From Glycocaulis alkaliphilus (lineage in GTDB: Bacteria > Pseudomonadota > Alphaproteobacteria > Caulobacterales > Maricaulaceae), in NCBI RefSeq assembly GCF_004000605.1, contig NZ_CP018911.1:1-64000 (forward strand): a stretch of 64,000 bases of DNA, in the 5' to 3' direction. The notes below the pieces were generated by a model. It saw nothing but the letters and a program-made list of their open reading frames with translations, was not told the origin of the DNA and searched no databases. Both the position numbers and the translations under genes were made by a program. Of this stretch, positions 1 through 8,399 are shown piece by piece. Within the stretch, counting starts at the first letter, position 1. Each line of letters starts with the position of its first letter.

Positions 1-646
1 TGTTTTCACCGGCCCGCCGGCGGCCATTGATAGCAGATACCGTACTGTCCGAACCCGGATTGAACGTGCCGTAGCCGATCATGTTGACGTGGACGCCTTC
101 GCTGAGCACGTCTTGCGGGATCGGGCTGAACAGCATTCCATAGGTCGGCAGGGTGAAAAGCGGATCGAAAGTGGTCAGCATGGCCACATCAGCCGCCGGG
201 AAAGGATCACCGCCAAAGGCCCCCGCCTCTGGCGTCATCACATTCAGCGCGAAAGTCAGCCCGTTGCGGTCATCAATGAACTGGTTGTCAGTACCGATCC
301 AGTTGAACAGAGCATCAAACGTATCAGGGCCATAGGCGATGATCGGCGTCAGCGGGCCGCCCTGCAGGCCGTAAAAATCATTCGGCAGGCTATTGAAGCA
401 GTGGGCGGCGCTGATCACGGTGCGCGGATTGATCATCGAACCGGTGCAGTTGAAACCGATATTGCCGTTGGTCCGGTTCCACATGAAAATCTGGATGACA
501 CCGTCCCACGGAGCCGCGAACTCCTGCGCGCCCTCGTCCCCGACATCGTCACGAAACGGAATGGCAGCGGATGGCGCCGTCATTGCCAGCGCGAGCGTGC
601 TTGCAGACGCAGCGGCGTAAAGGCTTGCCTTGATCCCTTTGATCAT
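1..646 (-). CDS. secreted trypsin-like serine protease, C-terminal part missing at window edge
   Basis: The reading frame is open from an ATG at 646 to the left edge (215 codons seen). Residues 1-28 form a signal peptide ending near PSAA. CTGSMINPRTVISAAHC (about 67-83) is the chymotrypsin-fold strand carrying the catalytic histidine (His82). PAADVAML near 150 fits the catalytic aspartate (Asp153). The GDSGG serine motif would lie beyond the window, so activity cannot be confirmed. A purine-rich ribosome site (AAGGGGAAA) precedes the start. The protein should act outside the cytoplasm. It is divergent from a small lipoprotein with an inhibitor-like fold. Family assignment is good; substrate is unknown. 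Confidence 0.85.
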   Translation of the reverse strand, partial: MIKGIKASLYAAASASTLALAMTAPSAAIPFRDDVGDEGAQEFAAPWDGVIQIFMWNRTNGNIGFNCTGSMINPRTVISAAHCFNSLPNDFYGLQGGPLTPIIAYGPDTFDALFNWIGTDNQFIDDRNGLTFALNVMTPEAGAFGGDPFPAADVAMLTTFDPLFTLPTYGMLFSPIPQDVLSEGVHVNMIGYGTFNPGSDSTVSAINGRRRAGEN

Positions 647-756
647 TGGAATTTCCCCTTTTTGATTTTCTGGCGCAGGCCCGGAAACGGCTTCGACATC
701 GGCCTGCAAGGCGGCTAAGATTAGGCCGAAACATCGTGCAAACAAACATTTTCGTA

Positions 757-1209
757 ATGAAACGCGCCCGGTTTTTTTTCGCCTGTGTCCTTCTGATCTG
801 GATGGCGCCTGGCTGCACGCCGGCCCCGTCGGCCGATTCCGGCCACGCGCCGCGGCCCTTTCTGGACCTGGAATCGCAGCCCCCTTCCAACCAGATTATG
901 CCCCCGCAAATGGTTCGTATTTCCGGCATGGTGTCACCCGTCAGGGCAGACCAGATCACCGGCACCTGGCATGCAGGAATGTGTGAACTGACCCTGTCGG
1001 GTGACGGACTGCAGGGCGAGGCGGCTGTATCCGGTGAGTGCCCGCCTGGTCTTGATGCGGTGTCTGGCTGGGTGATCGAGGCGGAGCACCGCGCACGTCT
1101 CAGCCTTGCAGATCAGAACGGCAATGAGTTGTGGGCGGGCATCTATACCCGTACCGGCCTGCTCAGCGGCATTGCAGCCGGTAGCGGTGCGCTGGAGTTC
1201 GCCCGCTAG
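757..1209 (+). CDS. small lipoprotein with AprI/Inh-like (protease inhibitor) domain
   Basis: A 150-residue protein. I chose the ATG at 757 because it gives a lipoprotein signal (MKRARFFFACVLLIWMAPGC, Cys20); an upstream in-frame start at 646 would bury it. The rest (about 60-150) has the pattern of the Inh/AprI family: TGTWHAGMCELTL, a second cysteine about 20 residues on, a conserved Trp, then LSLADQNGNELW and a short glycine-rich end. Members of that family are periplasmic or outer-membrane protease inhibitors, such as Brucella Omp19. It sits back to back with a trypsin-like protease, which fits but does not prove an inhibitor role. Confidence 0.6.
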   Translation: MKRARFFFACVLLIWMAPGCTPAPSADSGHAPRPFLDLESQPPSNQIMPPQMVRISGMVSPVRADQITGTWHAGMCELTLSGDGLQGEAAVSGECPPGLDAVSGWVIEAEHRARLSLADQNGNELWAGIYTRTGLLSGIAAGSGALEFAR

Positions 1210-1314
1210 CACCGGCAGGACACGCCTCGACACCCGCCGCCTGAGCCGTTAATCCCGTCGCCAAACACAATACCGAGCGGGCCTGTCATGGCCTGCCATC
1301 AGGAGGACAGACCG

Positions 1315-2823
1315 ATGAGCGCCGATATCCGCACCATCCCGCACTTTATCAAGGGCAAGCATGAGGCGGGCGCGTCTGACCGTTTTGGCGATGTGTTCGA
1401 TCCGAGCGCTGGCGAGGTGCAGGCGCGCGTGCCTCTGGCCACCAGGGCAGAGCTGGTCCAGGCGGTGGAGATCGCCCGCGAAGCCCAGATCGGCTGGGCG
1501 GCAACCAATCCACAGCGCCGCGCCCGCGTCATGTTCCGCTTCAAGGCGCTGGTCGAAGAGAATATGGAAGACTTGGCCCGCATGCTCGCCTCCGAGCACG
1601 GCAAGGTGGTCGCTGACGCCAAAGGCGACATCCAGCGCGGCCTTGAAGTGATCGAGTTTGCCTGCGGCGTGCCTCACCTGCTCAAAGGCGAGTACACCGA
1701 AGGGGCTGGCCCCGGCATCGATGTCTATTCCATGCGCCAGCCGCTGGGCGTCGTGGCGGGCATCACCCCGTTCAACTTCCCGGCCATGATCCCGATGTGG
1801 ATGTTTGGCGTCGCCATCGCGTGCGGCAATGCCTTCATCCTCAAACCCTCAGAGCGCGACCCGTCCGTGCCGCTGCGCCTGGCCGAGCTGATGCGCGAGG
1901 CGGGCCTGCCCGATGGCGTTCTGAATGTCGTACATGGCGACAAGGAAGTCGTGGACGCGATCCTGGAGCACCCGGACGTCAAGGCCGTCAGCTTTGTCGG
2001 CTCATCTGACATCGCCCAGTACGTCTATGTGAAGGGCGCAGAGAACGGCAAGCGCGTCCAAGCCATGGGCGGCGCAAAAAACCACGGCATTGTCATGCCG
2101 GACGCCGACATGGATCAGGTCGTGAAAGACCTTGTGGGTTCCGCCTTCGGGTCGGCCGGTGAGCGCTGCATGGCGCTGCCTGTCGCTGTTCCGGTCGGCG
2201 AGGACACCGCCAACCGCCTGATCGAAGCACTGATCCCGGAGATCGAGAAACTCACGCCCGGCCATTCGCTGGACCCGGATGCCATTTACGGCCCCGTCGT
2301 CACCGCCGCCCACAAGGCGCGCATTGAGAGCTATATCGAGATGGGCGTCAAAGAGGGCGCGGAGCTTCTCATCGATGGGCGCGGTTTTGAACTGCAAGGC
2401 CACGAGAAGGGCTTCTTTGTCGGCCCGTCGCTCTTCGACCGCGTGCGCCCGGATATGCGCTCCTACCAGGAAGAGATTTTCGGCCCCGTCCTGCAGATCG
2501 TACGCGCCAAGGACCTGGAAGAGGCCGCCCGCCTGCCGAGCGAACACCAGTACGGCAATGGCGTTGCCATCTTCACCCGCAACGGGCTTGCCGCGCGCGA
2601 GTTTGCCGCAAAGGTGAATGTGGGCATGGTCGGCATCAACGTGCCGATCCCGGTGCCGGTCGCCTACCACACCTTCGGGGGCTGGAAGCGCTCGGCCTTT
2701 GGCGATTCCAACCAGCACGGCATGGAGGGGGTGCGCTTCTTCACCAAGATCAAGACGGTCACCCAGCGCTGGCCGTCTGGCGAGGTTGCCGACCAGTCCT
2801 TCATCATCCCGACCATGGGGTAG
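1315..2823 (+). CDS. mmsA: methylmalonate-semialdehyde dehydrogenase (CoA-acylating)
   Basis: Oxidises methylmalonate (or malonate) semialdehyde to propionyl- (or acetyl-) CoA with NAD, in valine and inositol breakdown; cytosolic. The 502 residues match the usual length. Visible motifs are the NAD-binding FVGSSDIAQYV near 227, the AMGGAKNH stretch typical of this ALDH6 subgroup near 250, and the catalytic cysteine in GERCMALPV (Cys285). The ATG at 1315 is preceded by AGGAGGA; an upstream in-frame ATG at 1288 lacks such a site. No other valine-degradation gene is adjacent, so it appears to stand alone. Confidence 0.93.
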   Translation: MSADIRTIPHFIKGKHEAGASDRFGDVFDPSAGEVQARVPLATRAELVQAVEIAREAQIGWAATNPQRRARVMFRFKALVEENMEDLARMLASEHGKVVADAKGDIQRGLEVIEFACGVPHLLKGEYTEGAGPGIDVYSMRQPLGVVAGITPFNFPAMIPMWMFGVAIACGNAFILKPSERDPSVPLRLAELMREAGLPDGVLNVVHGDKEVVDAILEHPDVKAVSFVGSSDIAQYVYVKGAENGKRVQAMGGAKNHGIVMPDADMDQVVKDLVGSAFGSAGERCMALPVAVPVGEDTANRLIEALIPEIEKLTPGHSLDPDAIYGPVVTAAHKARIESYIEMGVKEGAELLIDGRGFELQGHEKGFFVGPSLFDRVRPDMRSYQEEIFGPVLQIVRAKDLEEAARLPSEHQYGNGVAIFTRNGLAAREFAAKVNVGMVGINVPIPVPVAYHTFGGWKRSAFGDSNQHGMEGVRFFTKIKTVTQRWPSGEVADQSFIIPTMG

Positions 2824-2858
2824 GGTGACCGCGTCAAATCCGTGCTATCACTGCCCGC

Positions 2859-3176
2859 ATGGACACAGCGCTCGCCATACCCACGCTGGACGATGCCCGC
2901 GCCCGCCTGATGGCGGCGCGGGACAGCTTGCGTGCGCTTGGCGTTACCGCGATTACCCTGTTCGGCTCGATAGCTAGCGGCAAGGCTCATCCGGCCAGCG
3001 ATGTGGATGTCGTCATCGAGACGGCGGAGGAGAGCTTCGGCTATGACGCGCTGCTCGCTGTGGCCGAGCGTCTGGAGGACATCTTCCTGCGCGATGTGGA
3101 CGTGATCCATCAACGCTCGCTCTCGCCGGAGCTCAAGCGGGAAGTGGCGATCACAGGTGTGAGAGTGGCGTTGTGA
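2859..3176 (+). CDS. mntA: MntA-type nucleotidyltransferase antitoxin
   Basis: A 105-residue minimal nucleotidyltransferase. It shows the exact GSX10DXD signature of the MNT family (GSIASGKAHPASDVD, residues 36-50), with a further aspartate in RDVDVI near 88. In HEPN/MNT modules this protein inactivates the HEPN ribonuclease, in studied cases by adding nucleotides to a tyrosine near its active site. Its stop overlaps the GTG start of the HEPN partner by four bases, so the two are translationally coupled. It stands just after mmsA with its own start, on the same strand. Confidence 0.85.
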   Translation: MDTALAIPTLDDARARLMAARDSLRALGVTAITLFGSIASGKAHPASDVDVVIETAEESFGYDALLAVAERLEDIFLRDVDVIHQRSLSPELKREVAITGVRVAL

Positions 3177-3514
3177 GGGCCCAGATACGCAAACGCCTGT
3201 CAGACGCGCTCACCGAAGCGCGCTTTGCGCACGGGCTTGTCACTGAACGGGACGCTGACGCGATTGCGCGCGATCCTGTCGCCCGGCGGGCACTTGAACG
3301 CGCCTGTGAGATTGTCAGTGAAGCCCTTCGCGCAGCCATTGAAAGCGAGCCGGGTATAGTGGCGGACTACCCGGACATCCCGTGGAAGAAGGCCATCGGG
3401 CTGCGCACCCGTCTCGCCCATGCCTATGACAGGGTCGATATCGCTTTCCTCACCGATGCCGCCAGAAACGCATTCCCGGACCTGATCTCGAAGCTGGAGA
3501 AGGCGCTGGCCTAG
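3173..3514 (+). CDS. hepT: HepT-type HEPN ribonuclease toxin
   Basis: A 113-residue all-helical protein of the DUF86/HepT family. The ribonuclease motif RX4HXY is present as RTRLAHAY (Arg78, His83, Tyr85), and the tyrosine is the residue modified by MntA in characterised systems. The start is GTG, inside the mntA stop (GTGA overlap). Together with mntA it forms a complete HEPN/MNT toxin-antitoxin operon. It is followed by a strong bidirectional hairpin. No key residue is missing, so it is probably functional. Confidence 0.83.
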   Translation: MRAQIRKRLSDALTEARFAHGLVTERDADAIARDPVARRALERACEIVSEALRAAIESEPGIVADYPDIPWKKAIGLRTRLAHAYDRVDIAFLTDAARNAFPDLISKLEKALA

Positions 3515-3536
3515 GAACGCTGGCACAACCGCACAC

Positions 3537-3570
3537 AAAAAACCCCGCCGGAGCACTCCGGCGGGGTTTT
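3537..3570. terminator. bidirectional Rho-independent terminator
   Basis: AAAACCCCGCCGGAG and CTCCGGCGGGGTTTT form a near-perfect GC-rich stem with a tiny loop, flanked by an A run on one side and a T run on the other. It lies between convergent hepT and the S9 peptidase gene and can end both. Confidence 0.9.
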
Positions 3571-3596
3571 GCGTGTCAGGCGCAGGCTGGAAGCGC

Positions 3597-5828
3597 CTAC
3601 TCCTCACCATCCATCAGGTTCTGCATGAGGAAGGTGTATTCCAGCGCGAGCCGGTTGGCGGTCTCGCGCAGGTTTGCCGCCGCCGAGTGGCCGCCTTCCA
3701 TGTTCTCGTAATAGAGCATGTCGAGGCCGAGCGCGTCGGTGAGATAGGCGAGCTTCCTCGCGTGAGCGGGATGCACCCGATCGTCCTTGGTCGAGGTCAG
3801 AAGGAAGAGTGGCGGGTATTCCCGGTCCGGGTTCACATTGTGAAGCGGCGAGATCGAGCGCAGGAAGTCGCGCTCCTCCGGGTTCTCGTCCGGGAAGCCG
3901 TATTCGGCCTGCCAGCTGGCGCCTGCGAGCATGGTGTGGAAGCGCATCATGTCCAGTAGCGGCACCTGGCTGATGACGGCGCCAAACAGATCCGGGCGCT
4001 GGGTATACATCACGCCGGTCAGAAGCCCGCCATTGGAGCCGCCCATCACGCCGAGCTGGCCAGTGGTGGTGACGCCATCCTCGACAAGGGCTTCGGCCAC
4101 CGCGATCAGATCATCATAGATGCGCTGGCGGTTGGTGGTCAGGCCCGCCTGGTGCCAGGCGGGGCCGAACTCGCCGCCGCCGCGAATATTGGCCAGCACA
4201 TAGGTGCCGCCATTTTCCAGCCAGAGCCGGCCCATCGTGCCCGAATAGGACGGGTTCAGGCTGACCTGGAAACCGCCATAGGCATAAAGCAGGGTTGGCC
4301 CCGGCTCGGCGCCCGAGCGTTCCGGATTGTGGATGATGAAATAGGGGATGCGCGTGCCGTCTGCGCTGACCGCCTCGCGCTGCTCCACTTCGAGGCCAGT
4401 GGTGTCGAACCAGCTCGGCATGGACTTGGCCGGTGAAAGCGAGGTCGCATCCGCGCTGACGCGGTAGAGCGTGTTGGGCGTCAGATAGCCCTGCGCCGAG
4501 ACGAAGGCGAGGTCAGACTGGTCATCGGCCGTGGTGATGGAGACCGAGGTGTTCTCCGGTGTCTCGATCTGGCGGCGCTGCCAGCCATTTTCATCACGGG
4601 TAAAGACCCACAATCCCCCGACGACATTCTCGTCGATCACGGCCAGCAAATGGTTCGCCGTCGCGGCAAACCCGCCAACCGACTGGCGCTCGCCCGGCAC
4701 AAACACGGTCTCGATGGCGGGAAGCTCGCCGGTTGCGGCCAGCTCAGACATGGAAAGCGAGAGCACGGCGCCCTGGGGATAGGTCTCGCCGCCTTCCACG
4801 GGCGTCCAGTCTTCCTCGATGGAGAAGACAAGCTGGTCGCCAAAGAGCGCCTGCGGGCTGACCCGGCGCGGCAGGGTGAGCCGGATCGGTTCACCTTGCG
4901 CATTGTCGGGCAGCAGCCAGTAGACGCTCTCAAAGAAGGTCTCTGCCTGCGTGGCCAGAAGATAGAAGGTGCCGTCGGCCTGCTGGTAGCGGGCCGGCCA
5001 CACGCCGACATCGCTGGCCGCGCCCGTGAACACGACTTGCGCCTCTTCAATCGGCGTGCCGCGCGTCCAGCGCTTGACCACGAAAGGATAGCCGGACGTG
5101 GTCGTTTCCGCCGGATCAAGCGCGGTCGCGATCAGCAGCGTGTCTTCATCGATCCACGCAGTTGAGCCCTTGGTGGCGTCGATCTCGAAACCGCCTTCAA
5201 CGAAGCTGCGCGTCTCCATGTCCCATTCGCGCCGGACCGCCGCGTCAGAACCGCCATCGGAGAGCGTCAGTATGCAGCGATTATAATCGGGCGACAGGCA
5301 GGACGATCCACGCCAGACCCAGTTGCGCCCTTCGGCGTCAGCCAGCGCATCAAGATCAAGCACGACATCCCACTCAGGCGCGTCGGTCTCATAGCTTTCC
5401 AGCGTGGTGCGGCGCCACAGGCCGTGCGTGTTGTTGGCGTCCTGCCAGAAATTCCACAACTCGCCGCCGCGCACCCCGACAAACGGAATACGGTCGGTGC
5501 TCTCGAGTACTTCCAGTGCGCGGTCATGAAGCTGCTGATAGCGTGGATCGGCCTGCAAATGGCCCAGCGAGCGCTCGTTCTGCGCCGCGGCAAAGGCAAG
5601 AGCGGCCTCGCCTTCCACCTCTTCCAGCCACAGCAATTCTTCGGAGCCGGACTGGATCGCCGCATTCAGCGCGCGCGATTCAGCATCCGGGCTGGCACGC
5701 TGACCGTCGCGGGCATCAGAGGCGGACGCAGACTGGTTCACAATGACGTCTCCGGAATTGGCAGGTTCACAGGCGGCCAGCAAAAGGCCCGAGCCAGCAG
5801 CCATCAGGGCAGCTTTGTACATCTTCAT
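3597..5828 (-). CDS. prolyl oligopeptidase family (S9) lipoprotein
   Basis: A 743-residue S9-family serine peptidase. The ATG at 5828 is chosen because it opens a lipoprotein signal (LLLAAC, Cys20) and GGGGGA lies upstream. An N-terminal beta-propeller region is followed by an alpha/beta-hydrolase domain with the nucleophile elbow GGSNGG (Ser about 598), an Asp in STKDDRVHP and a His in MEGGHS (about 714). That gives a full catalytic triad. Such enzymes cut short proline-containing peptides; here it would act at the periplasmic face of a membrane. It ends at the shared terminator. Confidence 0.9.
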   Translation of the reverse strand: MKMYKAALMAAGSGLLLAACEPANSGDVIVNQSASASDARDGQRASPDAESRALNAAIQSGSEELLWLEEVEGEAALAFAAAQNERSLGHLQADPRYQQLHDRALEVLESTDRIPFVGVRGGELWNFWQDANNTHGLWRRTTLESYETDAPEWDVVLDLDALADAEGRNWVWRGSSCLSPDYNRCILTLSDGGSDAAVRREWDMETRSFVEGGFEIDATKGSTAWIDEDTLLIATALDPAETTTSGYPFVVKRWTRGTPIEEAQVVFTGAASDVGVWPARYQQADGTFYLLATQAETFFESVYWLLPDNAQGEPIRLTLPRRVSPQALFGDQLVFSIEEDWTPVEGGETYPQGAVLSLSMSELAATGELPAIETVFVPGERQSVGGFAATANHLLAVIDENVVGGLWVFTRDENGWQRRQIETPENTSVSITTADDQSDLAFVSAQGYLTPNTLYRVSADATSLSPAKSMPSWFDTTGLEVEQREAVSADGTRIPYFIIHNPERSGAEPGPTLLYAYGGFQVSLNPSYSGTMGRLWLENGGTYVLANIRGGGEFGPAWHQAGLTTNRQRIYDDLIAVAEALVEDGVTTTGQLGVMGGSNGGLLTGVMYTQRPDLFGAVISQVPLLDMMRFHTMLAGASWQAEYGFPDENPEERDFLRSISPLHNVNPDREYPPLFLLTSTKDDRVHPAHARKLAYLTDALGLDMLYYENMEGGHSAAANLRETANRLALEYTFLMQNLMDGEE

Positions 5829-5965
5829 GGATTTATGATCCCCCATAGGAAAAGCTGTCCGCATTGAACTCTGACCGGGTGCCAAGGTCAAAGCCCGCTA
5901 CATTACAAACCTGACATAAGCGCGGCGCTTGCGCACCGCTGCGATGACGCGTATCGGCTTGTGCC

Positions 5966-6790
5966 ATGAGAGCCTGGGCCATGAACGGGGCGGGAAACGC
6001 CTTTATCGTGATCGACGCGCGCGGGCGCGGGCGGCCTCTGGAGCTATCGCCCGCACAGCTCGCCGCGCTGCATGCCCGCCACCCGTTCGACCAGATCATG
6101 GGACTGGAAGACCATGGCGTGGCAGATGCCACCTTGCGGGTCTGGAACGCGGATGGCGGCGAGGTTGGTGCCTGCGGTAACGGCACGCGGGCAGCTGCCT
6201 GGCTGTTGTTCCGGGACCACGCCCGCTCCCGGCTGACATTCGCAGCCAGAGGCGGCGTGCTCAGCGCGCGGCAGATGGACAATGGCGCGGTGGAAGTTGA
6301 TCTCGGCCAGCCCGGCCTCGGCTGGCGCGATATTCCGCTGGCGCGGGAAATGGATACGGTCAGGCTCGACTATACCGTCCCCCTGCCCGGCGGCGGACGC
6401 CTTGAGGGGCCGGGCGCCGTATCCATGGGCAATCCGCACGCGGTGTTTTTCGTCGATGATCTGGCCGCATTGCCGCTGGCCGACATCGGCCCGGCCATTG
6501 AGCACGACCCGCTTTTCCCCGAGCGCGTGAATGCGGGTTTTGCGCAAGTGATTGACCGCCAGACGATCCGGCTGAGGGTCTGGGAACGCGGCGCAGGGCT
6601 GACGCTGGCTTGCGGCACGGGCGCCTGCGCGGCGCTGGTCGCTGCGCACCGGCGCGGCCTGACAGGGCGCGAAGCGGTGATCATCGCCGATGGCGGCGAG
6701 CTGCCCGTCCGCTGGGACGCGGACGGCCATGTACACCTGTCCGGCCCGGTGGAGATGGAAGGCGGGCTGGATATTGAGGGGCTGGCCTAG
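5966..6790 (+). CDS. dapF: diaminopimelate epimerase
   Basis: Converts LL- to meso-diaminopimelate for lysine and peptidoglycan synthesis; cytosolic and cofactor-independent. Its 274 residues are the usual length. Both active-site cysteines are visible: Cys70 in NADGGEVGACGNGTR and Cys216 in LTLACGTGACA. The start may be 5966 or the ATG at 5981 (MNGAGN, closer to the family consensus). The TAG stop shares the tetranucleotide CTAG with the stop of the convergent GntR gene, leaving no room for a separate terminator. Confidence 0.93.
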   Translation: MRAWAMNGAGNAFIVIDARGRGRPLELSPAQLAALHARHPFDQIMGLEDHGVADATLRVWNADGGEVGACGNGTRAAAWLLFRDHARSRLTFAARGGVLSARQMDNGAVEVDLGQPGLGWRDIPLAREMDTVRLDYTVPLPGGGRLEGPGAVSMGNPHAVFFVDDLAALPLADIGPAIEHDPLFPERVNAGFAQVIDRQTIRLRVWERGAGLTLACGTGACAALVAAHRRGLTGREAVIIADGGELPVRWDADGHVHLSGPVEMEGGLDIEGLA

Positions 6791-7569
6791 CCTTCGGTCT
6801 CGCGCAACAGGCTCATCTCGTAGACGAAGCGGTTGCCCGGATGGACCGTATCGGACAGCGCAATCACCCGCCCGCTCTTGTCATAATAGCGCCGTCTTGT
6901 ACGCAGCGCCGCTGTCCCCGCCTCGCAGTCGAGCTTCCCGGCCTCACGCTCGGTCATGGCACCTGCCAGGATGGCCTGATCGACGCGCGCCGTGGAAACA
7001 CCGCGCACGCTGGCGATCCACTCGATGATAAGCCCGTTCATCTCCACGAGCTTTTCCACCGGCGGGGCAAGATCGGCGCGGATATAGATGTCGGTCAGCG
7101 CCAGCGGCGGCTCACCCGGCACGGCCCTCAAGCCGGATACGCGCATATACTCCCCGCCCGGCGCTATGCCGAACGTGCGCGCCAGATGGGATTCCAGCGA
7201 GACCATCTCCGCGCCGTCGGGGGTCAGCCGCGCATCGCGCGCGTACTGCATCAGATCGTCCACATTGCCGAGGCGCTGGGAAAAGGCCGCCTTGCTCTCG
7301 GTGGCGATGACCAGCGTGCCCGCCCCGCGGCGGCGCACGATCAGCCCGGCCTCGGCCAGCAGGCGCAAGGCCTCACGCGCGGTATGACGCGAGACATTAT
7401 ACGCCTCGCACAGCGCATGCTCGGTCGGCAGCAGCTTGCCGACCGGCGGATCACCCGCTGCGATACGTTTTTTCAGCGTTTCAGCCAGCCACACATAGCG
7501 CGGTGCGGCGCTGTCCTCGCCCCTGTCCTGTCCGGTCTGGGTCAAACAGGCTCTCCTGACGGCGTCCAT
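6787..7569 (-). CDS. GntR-family regulator with UTRA domain (HutC subfamily)
   Basis: A 260-residue repressor-like protein. Residues about 25-90 form the winged helix (LPTEHALCEAYNVSRHTAREALRLL, seen in two parts, then a wing RRRGAGT). The rest is a UTRA ligand domain ending in a short beta-rich stretch. I chose the ATG at 7569 (weak GCGGAAA upstream); longer in-frame starts up to 7692 add low-complexity sequence only. It is divergent from the CpcT-like gene across 137 bp and probably controls that promoter or its own. The ligand cannot be told from sequence. Confidence 0.85.
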   Translation of the reverse strand: MDAVRRACLTQTGQDRGEDSAAPRYVWLAETLKKRIAAGDPPVGKLLPTEHALCEAYNVSRHTAREALRLLAEAGLIVRRRGAGTLVIATESKAAFSQRLGNVDDLMQYARDARLTPDGAEMVSLESHLARTFGIAPGGEYMRVSGLRAVPGEPPLALTDIYIRADLAPPVEKLVEMNGLIIEWIASVRGVSTARVDQAILAGAMTEREAGKLDCEAGTAALRTRRRYYDKSGRVIALSDTVHPGNRFVYEMSLLRETEG

Positions 7570-7706
7570 TTTCCGCCCGCTCATACCATAGACTGGCGCG
7601 AATCCGTCAGCATTTGTCAGGGCAAACAAGGGCCGGCGGACAGGGCGCACCCTTGCAACGGGCGCAGGGTCAGGCTGGAATGGCCCGGACAAGCCGGAGA
7701 CCTGCC

Positions 7707-8390
7707 ATGATCGCGCTATTGCTGGCCACCCTCGCCTTTGCCGAGCCGGAAACCGCGCCGCAAGCGCAGGCTGAGCCGGTCTATGGCACCGCCGCCTACA
7801 GGGCCAGCTTTCTCACCGGACACTTCTCCAATGCCCAGCAATACGAGGCGTGGCAGAACGACGCCCAGCCGGATGTCCCCGCCTACGAGTTCGACCTGTA
7901 CTACGCCACGCATGCGCGCGTGGAGGCGCCCGGACTTGGCGAGCACGTAATCTATGTGGAGTGGCGTTCCGGCGCAGCGGACGGCCCCGTCAGCCGCCAG
8001 CGGCTCTGGGTGTTTCGCGAGGGCGAGGAACAATGGTCAACCGGGTTTGACGTTTTCAAATTCCGCGATTCCGAAGCTTTTGCCGGCCGCGCGGATGAAG
8101 ATGGCGCATTTGCATCCCTTACCGCAGAGGACCTCATCGGCTACCCGGAGGCGTGTCTGGTGGAGACCCAATCGCCAGCCCATGCGGGCTATTACTTCAC
8201 GATCGAGAGCAATGATTGCATCGTGACGGCCGAAACCGGGGATGAGATACGGCTGCGTGCCAGCCTGCGCGGTCATCGCCACTTCTTCACCTATCGCGAA
8301 TGGGCCAGTACGCTGGAAGGCGAGCTCGTATACCAGTTCCCTGATGCACCCTACCCCTACAGCTTCCGCCGCCTGCCCGATGAGGACTGA
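7707..8390 (+). CDS. secreted CpcT/CpeT-family (DUF1001) protein
   Basis: A 227-residue protein with an N-terminal signal peptide (MIALLLATLAFA). The body matches the CpcT/CpeT fold pattern: LTGHFSNAQQYE near the start, a YVEW strand, VSRQRLWVF in the centre, and a closing tryptophan/YPYSFRR section. In cyanobacteria the family attaches bilins to phycobiliproteins. In heterotrophic bacteria related secreted proteins have no known role, and no phycobiliprotein gene is present here. It starts 137 bp from a divergent GntR regulator, and folP follows nine bases downstream, probably as one transcript. Confidence 0.65.
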   Translation: MIALLLATLAFAEPETAPQAQAEPVYGTAAYRASFLTGHFSNAQQYEAWQNDAQPDVPAYEFDLYYATHARVEAPGLGEHVIYVEWRSGAADGPVSRQRLWVFREGEEQWSTGFDVFKFRDSEAFAGRADEDGAFASLTAEDLIGYPEACLVETQSPAHAGYYFTIESNDCIVTAETGDEIRLRASLRGHRHFFTYREWASTLEGELVYQFPDAPYPYSFRRLPDED

Positions 8391-8399
8391 CACCCCGCA

